Source of the DNA: a beta proteobacterium AAP51
GTDB taxonomy: Bacteria; Pseudomonadota; Gammaproteobacteria; Burkholderiales; Burkholderiaceae_C
Assembly (NCBI GenBank): GCA_001295905.1
Contig: LJHT01000133.1
Span: 1 to 64,000, forward strand
Length of the DNA stretch: 64,000 bases
Reading direction: 5' to 3'
The first letter of the stretch is position 1, and each line of letters begins with the position of its first letter. This document shows positions 35,787-43,986 of this stretch, in pieces. The position numbers and the translations under genes are program-made. Below the pieces are notes generated by a model, which saw only the letters and a list, made by a program, of their open reading frames with translations, did no database searches and was not told the origin of the DNA.

Positions 35787-36269
35787 TCAGAAAACGAGCG
35801 CCACCACGAAGATGCCGATCATCATGCAGGCCAGCACCACCTTGGCCAGCAGCCCGGCCATGATGCCCAGCCAGGTGGCCACGCCCACCGTGACCGCCTG
35901 GCGCTCGTTCTTGCGCGCCAGGTACTCACCCACCGCGGCGCCCACCAGCGGCATGAACAGCACGCCGACAATGCCCATGAACAGGCCCACCACCGTGCCC
36001 ACCGCGGCGCCAATGAGTGCCTGCTTGCTGGCCCCGGCACGGCGTGCACCCAGCAGGCCGGCCACGTAGTCCAGCACCCAGGCCAGCACGGCCAGCACGG
36101 TGCACACCACCACCACCCACACCGGCACGCGGGTGAAGTCGTCGATCCACGCGCCCAGCACGATGCCGCCCAGCACGAAGGCCGTGCCCGGCAGCGCGGG
36201 CAGCACCGTGCCGGCCAGGCCCACGGCGATGAGCAGCGCGCTCAGGCCCCACAGCAGGAAGTCGTTCAT
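35787..36269 (-). CDS. DUF456 family membrane protein
   Basis: 160 aa. Hydrophobic segments cover most of the chain: LLWGLSALLIAVGLAGTVLPALPGT, VWVVVVCTVLAVLAWVLDYVAG, then a glycine-rich pair of helices (GAAVGTVVGLFMGIVGVLFMPLVGAAVGE) and a last helix. GTVLPALPGT and the glycine-zipper helices are DUF456 traits. Inner membrane protein of unknown function. It starts 15 bp after the NnrU-type gene and is probably in the same operon. Confidence 0.88.
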   Translation of the reverse strand: MNDFLLWGLSALLIAVGLAGTVLPALPGTAFVLGGIVLGAWIDDFTRVPVWVVVVCTVLAVLAWVLDYVAGLLGARRAGASKQALIGAAVGTVVGLFMGIVGVLFMPLVGAAVGEYLARKNERQAVTVGVATWLGIMAGLLAKVVLACMMIGIFVVALVF

Positions 36270-36284
36270 CGCCCCGGTGCCCGT

Positions 36285-36878
36285 TCAACCGGCCATGGCG
36301 CCGCCGAAGGGCTTCACGCCTATCCACGCGCCGTGGGCCCAGAAGGCGAAGAAGGCCCAGGCCGCCAGGCCCAGCACCACGGTGGCCACCGTGGGCAGCG
36401 CGCGGCCCGGCGCATAGACGGTGCCGTTGGCGCGGTCGCGCCCGCGCGCGGCGCGGAAGCTGAAAACCGCCCACACCAGGAAGCCGCCGAACAGCAGCAG
36501 GTCGGCCAGCGTGTTGTTGGCCAGCAGGTGCGACAGCGCCCACAGCTTCACGCCCAGCACCATGGGGTGGCGCAGCCGCGCCTTGATGGCGTTGCCCGGC
36601 ACGTAGCTGGCCACCAGCAGGATGAAGGCCGGCACCGTGAGCAGCGCCGCCAGGTGGCGCGTCCAGGTGGGCGAGCCCCACAGCACCGTGGGCTCCAGGC
36701 GCGCCTGGCCGTAACCCCACAGCAGGAGCGCGAAGCCCGCCAGCGACAGCACCGTGTACAGGCCCTTCCAGGCCATCTCGCCGCGCTGGGCGATGAAGCG
36801 CCCGCGCCAGCCTTCGGCCACGATGCGCGTGGAGTGCACGCCCAGGAAAAGAACCAGGCCGAGGACAAGCAAGCTCAT
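36285..36878 (-). CDS. NnrU family membrane protein
   Basis: 197 aa, six predicted membrane helices. LFLGVHSTRIVAEGWRGRF and LRHPMVLGVKLWALSHLLANNTLADLLLFGGFLVWAV are the characteristic NnrU stretch with the conserved His (HP and SHLL). NnrU was named for nitrite/NO reductase regions in denitrifiers and is related to isoprenylcysteine-methyltransferase-like membrane proteins. No denitrification gene is near, so the role is open. ATG 36878 begins the first helix. Confidence 0.9.
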   Translation of the reverse strand: MSLLVLGLVLFLGVHSTRIVAEGWRGRFIAQRGEMAWKGLYTVLSLAGFALLLWGYGQARLEPTVLWGSPTWTRHLAALLTVPAFILLVASYVPGNAIKARLRHPMVLGVKLWALSHLLANNTLADLLLFGGFLVWAVFSFRAARGRDRANGTVYAPGRALPTVATVVLGLAAWAFFAFWAHGAWIGVKPFGGAMAG

Positions 36879-36938
36879 GGTGGTGGCTTCGGTGCGGGTG
36901 GAGATCACGGCATTGTGGCGCCGCTATGCTGGCCCTCC

Positions 36939-37421
36939 ATGAACACCGCCAGAACCTACCGCCTTTGCTGGGAAGACTTTCCCGTGGGCCATGTAATGGA
37001 TTTCGAGGGCCGCCCCGTCGAGCGCGAGGCCGTCATCGCCTTCGCCAGCCAGTTCGACCCCCAGCCCTTCCACCTGGACGACGAGGCCGGCGCGGCCTCG
37101 GTCTTCAGCGGCCTTTGCGCCAGCGGCTGGCACACCTGCGCCATGGCCATGCGCCTGATGTGCGATGGCTACCTGCTCGACAGCAGCAGCCAGGGCAGCC
37201 CCGGCATCGACAGCCTGCGCTGGCTGAAACCCGTGTTCCCCGGCGACACGCTGCGCCTGCGCATGGAAGTGCTGGAAGCCCGCGTGATGAGCAGCAAGCC
37301 GCACATCGGCCTGGTGCGCAGCCGCTGGACCATGCGCAACCAGCACGAGCAGCCGGTGCTCACGATGGAAGGCTGGGGCATGTTCCTGCGGCGCGCGATG
37401 CTGGTGGGGGTCGCCGCATGA
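36939..37421 (+). CDS. MaoC-like hot-dog dehydratase
   Basis: 160 aa. The MaoC (R)-hydratase core is visible: FASQFDPQPFHLDDEAGAASVFSGLCASGWHTCAMAMRL, with the catalytic Asp/His pair (D and H of FDPQPFHLD), and later PVFPGDTLRLRMEVLEAR. It probably hydrates or dehydrates an acyl-CoA in fatty-acid or related metabolism. Its stop overlaps the next ATG (ATGA), so it is coupled to the SDR gene. ATG 36939 is the first in the frame that fits the family. Confidence 0.9.
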   Translation: MNTARTYRLCWEDFPVGHVMDFEGRPVEREAVIAFASQFDPQPFHLDDEAGAASVFSGLCASGWHTCAMAMRLMCDGYLLDSSSQGSPGIDSLRWLKPVFPGDTLRLRMEVLEARVMSSKPHIGLVRSRWTMRNQHEQPVLTMEGWGMFLRRAMLVGVAA

Positions 37422-38125
37422 GCTTGCTGGCCACCCTGCCCGAGGGCTACCGCGCCGCTGTCATCGGGGCCAGCGGGGCCATCGGTGGCGCGCTGGTGCA
37501 GGCGCTGCAGGCCGACCCGCGCTGCGCCGCCGTGCACGGCCTGGCGCGCAGCGCCACGCCGTCCTTCGACCTGGCCATTGAGGCCAGCATCGCCGCCGCC
37601 GCCGCGCGGCTGCGCGAGCAAGGCCCGCTGCACCTGGTGGTGTGCGCCACCGGCGTGCTGAGCCTGGGCCCGCGCTCGCCCGAAAAGCGCCTGACCGACC
37701 TCGACCCCACCACGCTGGCCCAGGCCCTGGCCGTCAACACGGTGGGCCCGGCGCTGGTGCTCAAGCACTTCCACGAGCTGCTGCCGCTGAAGGAACGTGG
37801 GCTGCTGGCGGTGCTGTCGGCCCGCGTGGGCAGCATCGGCGACAACCGCAAGGGCGGCTGGTACGCCTACCGCGCCAGCAAGGCGGCGCTGAATCAGCTG
37901 CTGCATACCGCCGCCATCGAGGTGGCGCGCAAGCGCCCGCTGGCCGTGCTGGCCGCGCTGCACCCGGGCACGGTGCAGTCGGCGCTGTCGCAGGCGATCA
38001 TCGGCGACGCCGAGGCCACCACGCCACCCGCGGCAGCCGTGAACCTGCTGACCGTGCTGAACGGCCTGCAGCCCGAGCACAGCGGCGGCTTTTTCGCCTG
38101 GGACGGCACGGCCATTGCATGGTGA
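37418..38125 (+). CDS. short-chain dehydrogenase/reductase
   Basis: 235 aa. The Rossmann motif AVIGASGAIGGALV (a variant of TGxxxGIG), the NNAG-equivalent VVCATG and the active-site YRASK (with Ser in LSARVGSIG) identify a classical SDR. The sequence resembles the CsgA-like SDRs (GSIGDNRKGGWYAYRASKAALN). It overlaps the MaoC gene by four bases, so the pair probably handles the same hydroxyacyl or carbonyl substrate in the cytoplasm. Confidence 0.92.
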   Translation: MSLLATLPEGYRAAVIGASGAIGGALVQALQADPRCAAVHGLARSATPSFDLAIEASIAAAAARLREQGPLHLVVCATGVLSLGPRSPEKRLTDLDPTTLAQALAVNTVGPALVLKHFHELLPLKERGLLAVLSARVGSIGDNRKGGWYAYRASKAALNQLLHTAAIEVARKRPLAVLAALHPGTVQSALSQAIIGDAEATTPPAAAVNLLTVLNGLQPEHSGGFFAWDGTAIAW

Positions 38126-38223
38126 ATTTAGGCGCCGGGGCCCGGCTCGGCCACAATCCCGGCCCGTTTGTGTTTTGCCCTTCCTTCCCTCCTTCACCGC
38201 CACCCCCAAGGAGCCTGACCGCC

Positions 38224-39369
38224 ATGCGCACCGCCCGCCTGTTCAACCGCAACCTGGTCCTCCGCACCCTGACGGCGCTCGGCCTGGCCGGCGCCGCCCT
38301 GATGGCGAGCACGGCCGCCTCGGCCCAGGCCGCCGAACCCAAGGTGCTGAACGTGCTGAACTGGGCCGACTACATCGGCCCCGACACCATCGCCAAGTTC
38401 GAGAAGGAAACCGGCATCAAGGTGCGCTACGACACCTTCGACAGCAACGAAACCCTGCACGCCCGCCTGGTGGCCGGCCGCACGGGCTACGACGTGGTGG
38501 TGCCTTCCTCGCACTTCGCCAAGCGCCAAATCGAGGCCGGCCTCTTCCTGCCTCTGGACCGCGCGCTGCTGCCGAACTGGAAGAACCTCGACCCGGCGCT
38601 GCTGGAGAAGCTGAGCGAAAGCGACCCCGGCAACAAGCACCTGGTCACCTGGCTGTGGAGCTTCGTCACCGTGGGCATCAACGTCGACAAGGTCAAGGCC
38701 GCGCTCGGCAGCACGCCCATGCCGGCCAACGCGCTGGACCTCATCTTCAAGCCCGAACTCGCCGCCAAGGTGAAGAGCTGCGGCATCCACGTGCTCGACT
38801 CGGCCAGCGAAGTGATACCCGTGGCCATGATCTACGCCGGCAAAGACGGCTACAGCAACAACGCGAAAGACTACGAGGCCGCTGCCGCGGTGCTGCGCGC
38901 CGCGCGCCCCAACATCACGCGCATCAGCAGCCCCGGCCCCATCAACGACCTGGCCCAGGGCCAGATCTGCGTGAGCCTGGGCTATGCCGGCGACTTCAAC
39001 ATCGCCCGCCAGCGCGCCGCCGAGGGCAAGACCGGCCAGAACATCCAGGCGCTGATTCCGCCCACCGGCGCCACGCTGTTCTTCGACACCATGGCCATTC
39101 CGAAGGACGCCAAGCACCCGAAGAATGCGCACGCCTTCATCAACTTCATCATGCGGCCCGAGATCCACGCCGCGCTGACCAACCAGGTCTTCTACGGCAA
39201 CCCGAACAGCGCCAGCAAGCCCTTCGTGAAGCCTGAACTGGCCAGCAACCCGGTGATCTTCCCGCCCGCGGCCGAGCTGAAGAAGATGGCCATGCCCAAG
39301 GCGCTGGACAACAACGCCCGCCGCCTGCAGACGCGCACCTTCACCAACTTCAAGGCCAACACGAAGTAA
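38224..39369 (+). CDS. polyamine ABC transporter substrate-binding protein (PotF-like)
   Basis: 381 aa. A signal peptide (cleavage near ASAQAAEP) precedes the type II periplasmic binding fold: VLNVLNWADYIGPDTIAKFEKETGIKVRYDTFDSNETLHARL is the classic PotD/PotF start, and YDVVVPSSHF, LAQGQICVSLGYAGDFNIA and NFIMRPE follow. It probably binds putrescine or spermidine in the periplasm. AAGGAG lies ahead of ATG 38224. No permease or ATPase genes follow, so the binding protein is orphaned here or uses a transporter encoded elsewhere. Confidence 0.92.
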   Translation: MRTARLFNRNLVLRTLTALGLAGAALMASTAASAQAAEPKVLNVLNWADYIGPDTIAKFEKETGIKVRYDTFDSNETLHARLVAGRTGYDVVVPSSHFAKRQIEAGLFLPLDRALLPNWKNLDPALLEKLSESDPGNKHLVTWLWSFVTVGINVDKVKAALGSTPMPANALDLIFKPELAAKVKSCGIHVLDSASEVIPVAMIYAGKDGYSNNAKDYEAAAAVLRAARPNITRISSPGPINDLAQGQICVSLGYAGDFNIARQRAAEGKTGQNIQALIPPTGATLFFDTMAIPKDAKHPKNAHAFINFIMRPEIHAALTNQVFYGNPNSASKPFVKPELASNPVIFPPAAELKKMAMPKALDNNARRLQTRTFTNFKANTK

Positions 39370-39384
39370 GCGCAGGGCTCGCGC

Positions 39385-40365
39385 ATGAACCCCGGCGGCG
39401 CCCTGCGGCAACTGGACGCCGCCGCCCTGCGCCAGCGCCTGCCCCTGGGCGGGCTGGTGCAGGCGCTGCGCGCCATGTTCGTGGCCGGCTGCGTGGTGCC
39501 CCAGCGCCACACGCACGCCATCGGCGACGCCGGCACGCTGCTCTTGATGCCCGCCTGGCAGCCCGGCCGCCACCTGGGCGTGAAGGCCATCAACATCTTC
39601 CCGGGCAACAACGCAGAGGGGCTGCCGGGCCTGCACGCCGTCTACCTGCTCTTCGACGCGCGCACCGGCGTGCCCGTGGCGCTGATGGACGGCAGCGAAC
39701 TCACGGCCCGCCGCACGGCCGCAGCCTCGGCCCTGGCCGCGCACTACCTGGCGCGCGCCGACGTGAAGCACCTGGTGCTGCTGGGCGCCGGGCGTGTGGC
39801 GGCGCTGCTCCCTGAGGCGATGCGCAGCGTGCGCCCCGGCCTGCGCATGGTGACGGTGTGGAACCACCGCCCCGAAGGCGCCGAGCGGCTGGCCGAAGCG
39901 CTGCGCGGGCAGGGTTTCGACGCCCACGCCAGCACCGAACTGGAAATGGCCGTGCGCAGCGCCTGCGTGGTGAGCTGCGCCACGCTTTCGCCCACCGCGC
40001 TGGTGCGCGCCGAATGGCTGGCGCCGGGCACCCACCTCGACCTCATCGGCAGCTTCGCGCCCACCACGCGCGAAGCCGACGGCGCCTGCTTCGCGCGCGG
40101 CCGCATCTTCGTCGACACCGAAGAAGCGCTGCACAAGGCCGGCGACATCGTGCAGGCCGTGGCCGAAGGCTGCTTCAACCCGGCGCGCCTGCAGGCCACG
40201 CTGGCCCAGCTGTGCCGCGGGCAGCACCCGGGGCGCCAGCAGGGCGGCGACCTCACGGTGTTCAAGGCGGTGGGCATGGCGCTGGCCGACCTGGCCGCGG
40301 CCGAGATGGCGCTGGCGGCAGGCGCGGGTGCGGATGCGGGTGCGGATGCGGGTGCAGCCGGCTGA
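39385..40365 (+). CDS. ornithine cyclodeaminase / mu-crystallin family protein
   Basis: 326 aa. HLGVKAINIFPGNNAEGLPGLHAVYLLFDARTGVPVALMDGSELTARRTAAASALAAHYLAR is the family core; LVLLGAGRVAAL is the NAD(P) motif and GTHLDLIGSFAPTTREAD the C-terminal signature. Members are ornithine cyclodeaminases, alanine dehydrogenases or imine reductases. It lies 15 bp after the polyamine-type binding protein gene, so amine metabolism is a reasonable guess. The C-terminus ends in a tandem-repeat tail (GADAGADAGAAG) encoded by repeated 12-bp units. Confidence 0.9.
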   Translation: MNPGGALRQLDAAALRQRLPLGGLVQALRAMFVAGCVVPQRHTHAIGDAGTLLLMPAWQPGRHLGVKAINIFPGNNAEGLPGLHAVYLLFDARTGVPVALMDGSELTARRTAAASALAAHYLARADVKHLVLLGAGRVAALLPEAMRSVRPGLRMVTVWNHRPEGAERLAEALRGQGFDAHASTELEMAVRSACVVSCATLSPTALVRAEWLAPGTHLDLIGSFAPTTREADGACFARGRIFVDTEEALHKAGDIVQAVAEGCFNPARLQATLAQLCRGQHPGRQQGGDLTVFKAVGMALADLAAAEMALAAGAGADAGADAGAAG

Positions 40366-40408
40366 TAATCCGCCGCCCGCCCCGGGGTGCCACGGCCGCT
40401 GCCGCACC

Positions 40409-40834
40409 ATGTTCAAACGTCTCGTCCTGCCCCTCCTGGTCTTGCTGCTGCTGGTGGCCGGCTATTTCTGGCTGGCCCTGAGCTGGAGCTTTTCCACCGG
40501 CGACCGCGCCGGCTGGGTACAGAAGCTCTCGAACAAGGGCTGGGTCTGCAAGACCTGGGAAGGCGAGCTGGCGCTCGTCTCGCTGCCCGGCACCACGCCC
40601 GAGAAGTTCCTCTTCACCATCTGGGACGATGCCGTGGCCAAGGAGGTGACGCGCGCCATGGGCAAGCGCGTGACGCTGCACTACGAGGAAAAGGTGGGCC
40701 TGCCCGGCAGCTGCTTCGGCGACACGCGCTACTACGTCACCGCCGTTACCGTGAGCGACGAGATTCCGCTGGCCACCGGCGTGGTGGTGCCCAACGCGCA
40801 GCCGCGGCCGGCTTCCGCGGCGTCGGCTCCCTGA
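40409..40834 (+). CDS. membrane-anchored protein of unknown function
   Basis: 141 aa. One N-terminal hydrophobic helix (LVLPLLVLLLLVAGYFWLAL) is followed by an extracytoplasmic domain containing two Cys (KGWVCKTWEGEL and LPGSCFGDTRYYV), probably disulfide-bonded. I do not recognise a named family, though GWVCKTWEGEL and FTIWDDAVAKEV look conserved. ATG 40409 starts the helix. Its TGA stop forms the start of the 79-bp repeat copy C. Confidence 0.75.
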   Translation: MFKRLVLPLLVLLLLVAGYFWLALSWSFSTGDRAGWVQKLSNKGWVCKTWEGELALVSLPGTTPEKFLFTIWDDAVAKEVTRAMGKRVTLHYEEKVGLPGSCFGDTRYYVTAVTVSDEIPLATGVVVPNAQPRPASAASAP

Positions 40835-40909
40835 GCCCGCACGAGCAAGGCCGGAAGGCCTTGCTCGGCTGGCGAAGGCCAAGCGGCGATTTCACGCCGC
40901 AAGGCTGAA
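40831..40909 (+). repeat. 79-bp two-hairpin element, copy C, on the stop codon of the 40409 gene
   Basis: C-TGA-G at 40831-40835 includes the stop codon (40832-40834). Hairpin I GAGCAAGGCC, GGAA, GGCCTTGCTC (40843-40866) is perfect and differs from copy B by a compensatory pair swap (T-A to A-T). Hairpin II is GCGGCG, ATTTCA, CGCCGC (40883-40900). The element ends in CTGAA. Confidence 0.88.
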
Positions 40910-40921
40910 TTCGGCGCCCGC

Positions 40922-42616
40922 TCAGGCCCCGAACCACACCACCTTCTTGCGCGCGCCCACCCACTTCTCGTAGTTTTTCGCGAAGAGGTCTTCGATGCGG
41001 TTGCGCTTGACCTTGAAGGTGGGCGTGATGAGGTCGTTGTCCACCGTCCAGGCTTCGGCCATCAGCACGATGCAGTCGAGCTGCTCGTGGGGGTCGAGCG
41101 TGGCGTTGATGCTGTCGATGTGTGCCGCCATCGTGGCTTCCAGCTCGGCGCGGCCTTCGGCGCTTTGCGCCTTCTTCGCACCGTCGGGGTTCAGCATGGC
41201 CAGGGCCAGCGGCTGGCCCAGGTTGGCGCCGGTCACGCAGCAGGCTTCCACGGCCGGGTGCATCACCAGCTTGTCCTCGATGGGCGCGGGCGCCACGTAC
41301 TTGCCCTTGCTGGTCTTGAAGAGGTCTTTCACGCGGCCGGTGATCTTCAGTCGGCCCTGGGCATCGATGGCGCCCTTGTCGCCGGTCTTCAGCCAGCCGT
41401 CGGGCGTCATGGTGTCGCGGCTGAGCTCGGGTTCGCGGTAGTAGCCCAGCATGGTCCAGGGCGCGCGCACCTGGATCTCGCCGTTTTCGGGGGCGATGCG
41501 GCACTGCACCGCGTCGTAGGGGCGGCCCACGGTGCCGAAGGCGGCCGAGTCGCCGTCGGTGATGTGGCTGGCGCCCAGGTTCTCGGTCATGCCGTAGCCC
41601 TCGGCCACGCGCAGGCCCAGGCGGGCGTACCAGTTCAGCAGCTCGTGCGGCATGGGCGCCGCGCCGCCGGCGGCGAAGATGCAGTCCTGCAGGCCCAGCG
41701 CCGAGAGCACCTTCTTGCGCACGATGCCACCCAGGATGGGCAGGCTGAGCATCAGGTTCATCTTCTTGGCCGGCATCTTGGCCTGCACGCCCTGCTGGAA
41801 CTTCACCCACAGGCGCGGCACGCTGAAGAACACCGTGGGCCGCGCGCGCTGCAGGTCGGCGGTGAAGGTTTCCAGGCTCTCGGCGAAGAACACGTGCATG
41901 CCGGTGGCGAGCTGGCCGTGCTCGACCAACGCGCGCTCCACCACGTGCGACAGCGGCAGGTAGCTCAGCATGCGGCCGTCCTGGCGCAGCGGCACGCGCT
42001 GCAGGCCCTGCTGCACCGCCAGCGCGAAGCTGCCGAAGCTGTGCATCACGCCCTTGGGCGCACCGGTGGTGCCGCTGGTGTACATGATGGTGGCCAGGTC
42101 GGTAGCCTCGCGCACGGGCCGGCCCTGCAGCGGCGCCGTCTTGGCCGTCAGGCTTTCCCAAGAGGTGTAGCTCTTGGCGGCATCGGCCGGGCACAGCGGC
42201 AGGCTGATGCAGGGCAGGCCTTCGGGAATGCCGGGCTTCATGCCCTCCCAGCCGTCGAGCTTGCCCACGAACAGCAGCTTGGAGCCGCTGTGTTCGAGGA
42301 TCTGGCGGATGGTGCCGGCCGCCAGCGTGGGGTACAGCGGCACCGACACGCAGCCGGCCATCCAGATGGCCAGGTCGCTCATGATCCAGTGCGCGGTGTT
42401 CTTGGAGATCAGCGCCACGCGGTCGCCGGGCTGCAGGCCCAGGCTGAGCAGGTGGCTGGCCATGCGGCGCACCTGGTCGCCCACCTGCTGCCAGGTGTAG
42501 TCGAGCACCTTGCCGCCGCCCTGGGGCTGCGTGAAGGCCACGCGCGTGGGCGTGGTGCTTTCCCAGTGGTACAGGCGCTGCAGGGCGAGCGCGTCGGCCG
42601 AAACGGTGGATGCCAT
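40922..42616 (-). CDS. long-chain acyl-CoA synthetase (AMP-forming ligase)
   Basis: 564 aa. The AMP-binding motif TIMYTSGTTGAPKGVMHS, EGYGMTEN, GWLKTGDKG and GRVKDLFKTSKGKYVAPAPIE identify the FadD15-like long-chain acyl-CoA synthetases. It activates fatty acids with ATP and CoA at the cytoplasmic side of the membrane for beta-oxidation or lipid synthesis. ATG 42616 begins MASTVSADAL; the longer frame upstream is low-complexity. Convergent with the 40409 gene across repeat copy C. Confidence 0.94.
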   Translation of the reverse strand: MASTVSADALALQRLYHWESTTPTRVAFTQPQGGGKVLDYTWQQVGDQVRRMASHLLSLGLQPGDRVALISKNTAHWIMSDLAIWMAGCVSVPLYPTLAAGTIRQILEHSGSKLLFVGKLDGWEGMKPGIPEGLPCISLPLCPADAAKSYTSWESLTAKTAPLQGRPVREATDLATIMYTSGTTGAPKGVMHSFGSFALAVQQGLQRVPLRQDGRMLSYLPLSHVVERALVEHGQLATGMHVFFAESLETFTADLQRARPTVFFSVPRLWVKFQQGVQAKMPAKKMNLMLSLPILGGIVRKKVLSALGLQDCIFAAGGAAPMPHELLNWYARLGLRVAEGYGMTENLGASHITDGDSAAFGTVGRPYDAVQCRIAPENGEIQVRAPWTMLGYYREPELSRDTMTPDGWLKTGDKGAIDAQGRLKITGRVKDLFKTSKGKYVAPAPIEDKLVMHPAVEACCVTGANLGQPLALAMLNPDGAKKAQSAEGRAELEATMAAHIDSINATLDPHEQLDCIVLMAEAWTVDNDLITPTFKVKRNRIEDLFAKNYEKWVGARKKVVWFGA

Positions 42617-42767
42617 GGTGTGAGGGGTGGCCGCAGGGGGCCCTGTGCAGAAGAAAGAGGCCGCGAGCCTACCCAAGGCAGGCCCAGAATCAAGCGGGGC
42701 TTTCCTGAAGCTGACATGAACGCAGCTCCGGCACCCGTGTTTCCCCTTTCTGGGGGAGGCGGGGGGG

Positions 42768-42846
42768 CTCAGCCTGGCGGCGTGAAAACGCCACTCGGCC
42801 TTCGCCAGCCGCGCAAGGCCTTTCGGCCTTGCACGTGCGGGCTCAG
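42768..42846 (-). repeat. 79-bp two-hairpin element, copy D, on the HDOD stop codon
   Basis: Read on the minus strand, C-TGA-G (42846-42842) contains the stop of the HDOD gene. Hairpin I is GTGCAAGGCC, GAAA, GGCCTTGCGC with one U-G wobble in the sense orientation. Hairpin II has a TTTTCA loop, and its outer pair is also a U-G wobble. Confidence 0.86.
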
Positions 42847-43703
42847 CGGCCGGCGGCGCGGTCTTCTGCCATCTGCGCCTGCACCTGGCGCACCGCGCGC
42901 ATCACCAGGATGAGGTCGAGCTCGGCCGAAGGTGCGATGGCGTTGGCGGCTTCTTCCACGCGCTCGGGCGCCTGCATCAGCGCCCAGGCCAGCACCGACA
43001 GCGCGCAGATGGTGCGCCGCGTCTCGGCCACCGGCAGCGCAAAGGCCGCCTGCGCCACCACGTGGTGGCGCACGCTGGCCACCGCCGCCGCCCCCAGGCC
43101 CCAGCTTTCGCACAGGGCTGCGCCCAGCGCGTCGTGGCTGACGCCGAAGCCGGCGTGCTCCAGGCCGGCCAGGTCGACGTCGTTGTCGGTGGCGCGCAGC
43201 ATGGCGCGGTAGTGGTCGGTGGCGTGGCGGAAGAGCACGGCCTTGCCGCATTCCTCGAACAGCCCGGCCGAGTGCGCCGCCCAGGCATCGAGCGAGAGCT
43301 TGGCGGCCAGCTGGCCCATCAGCGCCCCGCGCTGGCCGGCGCGCTGCCACAGCGGTTCCAGCTCGGGCGCGGGCGGGAAGGCGGCGCGCAGGCCCATCTC
43401 GAAGGTGATGGCGGCCACCTCGCGCATGCCCAGGTAGGTGATGGCCTGGTGCACGCTCTGCACCCGCCCCTTCAGGCCGTAGAGCGACGAGTTCACCGCC
43501 TTCATCACGGCGGCAGCCAGCGCCATGTCGCGCTCGACCAGCGCGGCGGCGGCCTGCAGGTTGATGTCTTCCTCGGCCATCAGCAGCGACAGTTCCACCA
43601 GCGCCTGCGGCTGCGAGGGAATGTCGATGTCCAGCTTGCGCAATTCGGGGTTCACGGACACGGCGGGCTTTCCAGAGGCGGTGGGAACGGGGCTCCGAAC
43701 CAT
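42843..43703 (-). CDS. HDOD domain protein
   Basis: 286 aa. A HDOD domain covers most of the chain: IDIPSQPQALVELSLLMAEEDINLQAAAALVERDMALAAAVMKAVNSSLYGLKGRVQSVHQAITYLGMREV. HD-like His residues are partly retained (HATDHY, VRHHVVAQ) but the canonical HD pair is absent, as is usual in HDOD. The likely role is cytoplasmic signalling or regulation. ATG 43703 is chosen; the upstream extension is low-complexity. The stop lies in repeat copy D. Confidence 0.88.
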   Translation of the reverse strand: MVRSPVPTASGKPAVSVNPELRKLDIDIPSQPQALVELSLLMAEEDINLQAAAALVERDMALAAAVMKAVNSSLYGLKGRVQSVHQAITYLGMREVAAITFEMGLRAAFPPAPELEPLWQRAGQRGALMGQLAAKLSLDAWAAHSAGLFEECGKAVLFRHATDHYRAMLRATDNDVDLAGLEHAGFGVSHDALGAALCESWGLGAAAVASVRHHVVAQAAFALPVAETRRTICALSVLAWALMQAPERVEEAANAIAPSAELDLILVMRAVRQVQAQMAEDRAAGR

Positions 43704-43811
43704 CCTAGCGGCGGCCCCGCCAGCTGATCGCTTGAAAAGCGGGGCCTGGTCAGCAAGCCCGCCAGCGCCGGGCTGCCGCCCGCCGCGCCCTGGAAACCGG
43801 CCGGCCATGAA

Positions 43812-43836
43812 AAAGGCGCCGACACGCGGCGCCTGG
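43812..43836 (-). terminator. Rho-independent terminator of the GMC oxidoreductase gene
   Basis: AGGCGCCG (43816-43823), loop ACACG, CGGCGCCT (43829-43836). On the minus strand the stem is followed by a run of five T. The remainder of 43704-43986 shows no gene. Confidence 0.8.
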
Positions 43837-43986
43837 AAAAGCCAGCCCATCTGGTGGGGCCGATCTGGAAATCAGCTTTCGAATTCTGTCTGTTGTCTCC
43901 TCAGGCCCCCTGGGCGGCCAGGCTTGCGCGCCAGCCCCCATGAGTGACACAAATGTAACAACGACATAGGCACTGGCTATCCGGAG

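Noticed and set aside
40320..40362. Short GCGGGTGCGGAT repeat at the end of the cyclodeaminase gene as a mobile or CRISPR-like repeat
   Set aside because: Units are directly adjacent and coding (GADAGADAGA); a simple tandem repeat within the gene explains it.
38194..40416. 740-codon open frame on the minus strand
   Set aside because: It lies antisense to the PotF-like and cyclodeaminase genes, has His/Gln/Gly-rich composition typical of GC-rich shadows, and shows no family motifs.
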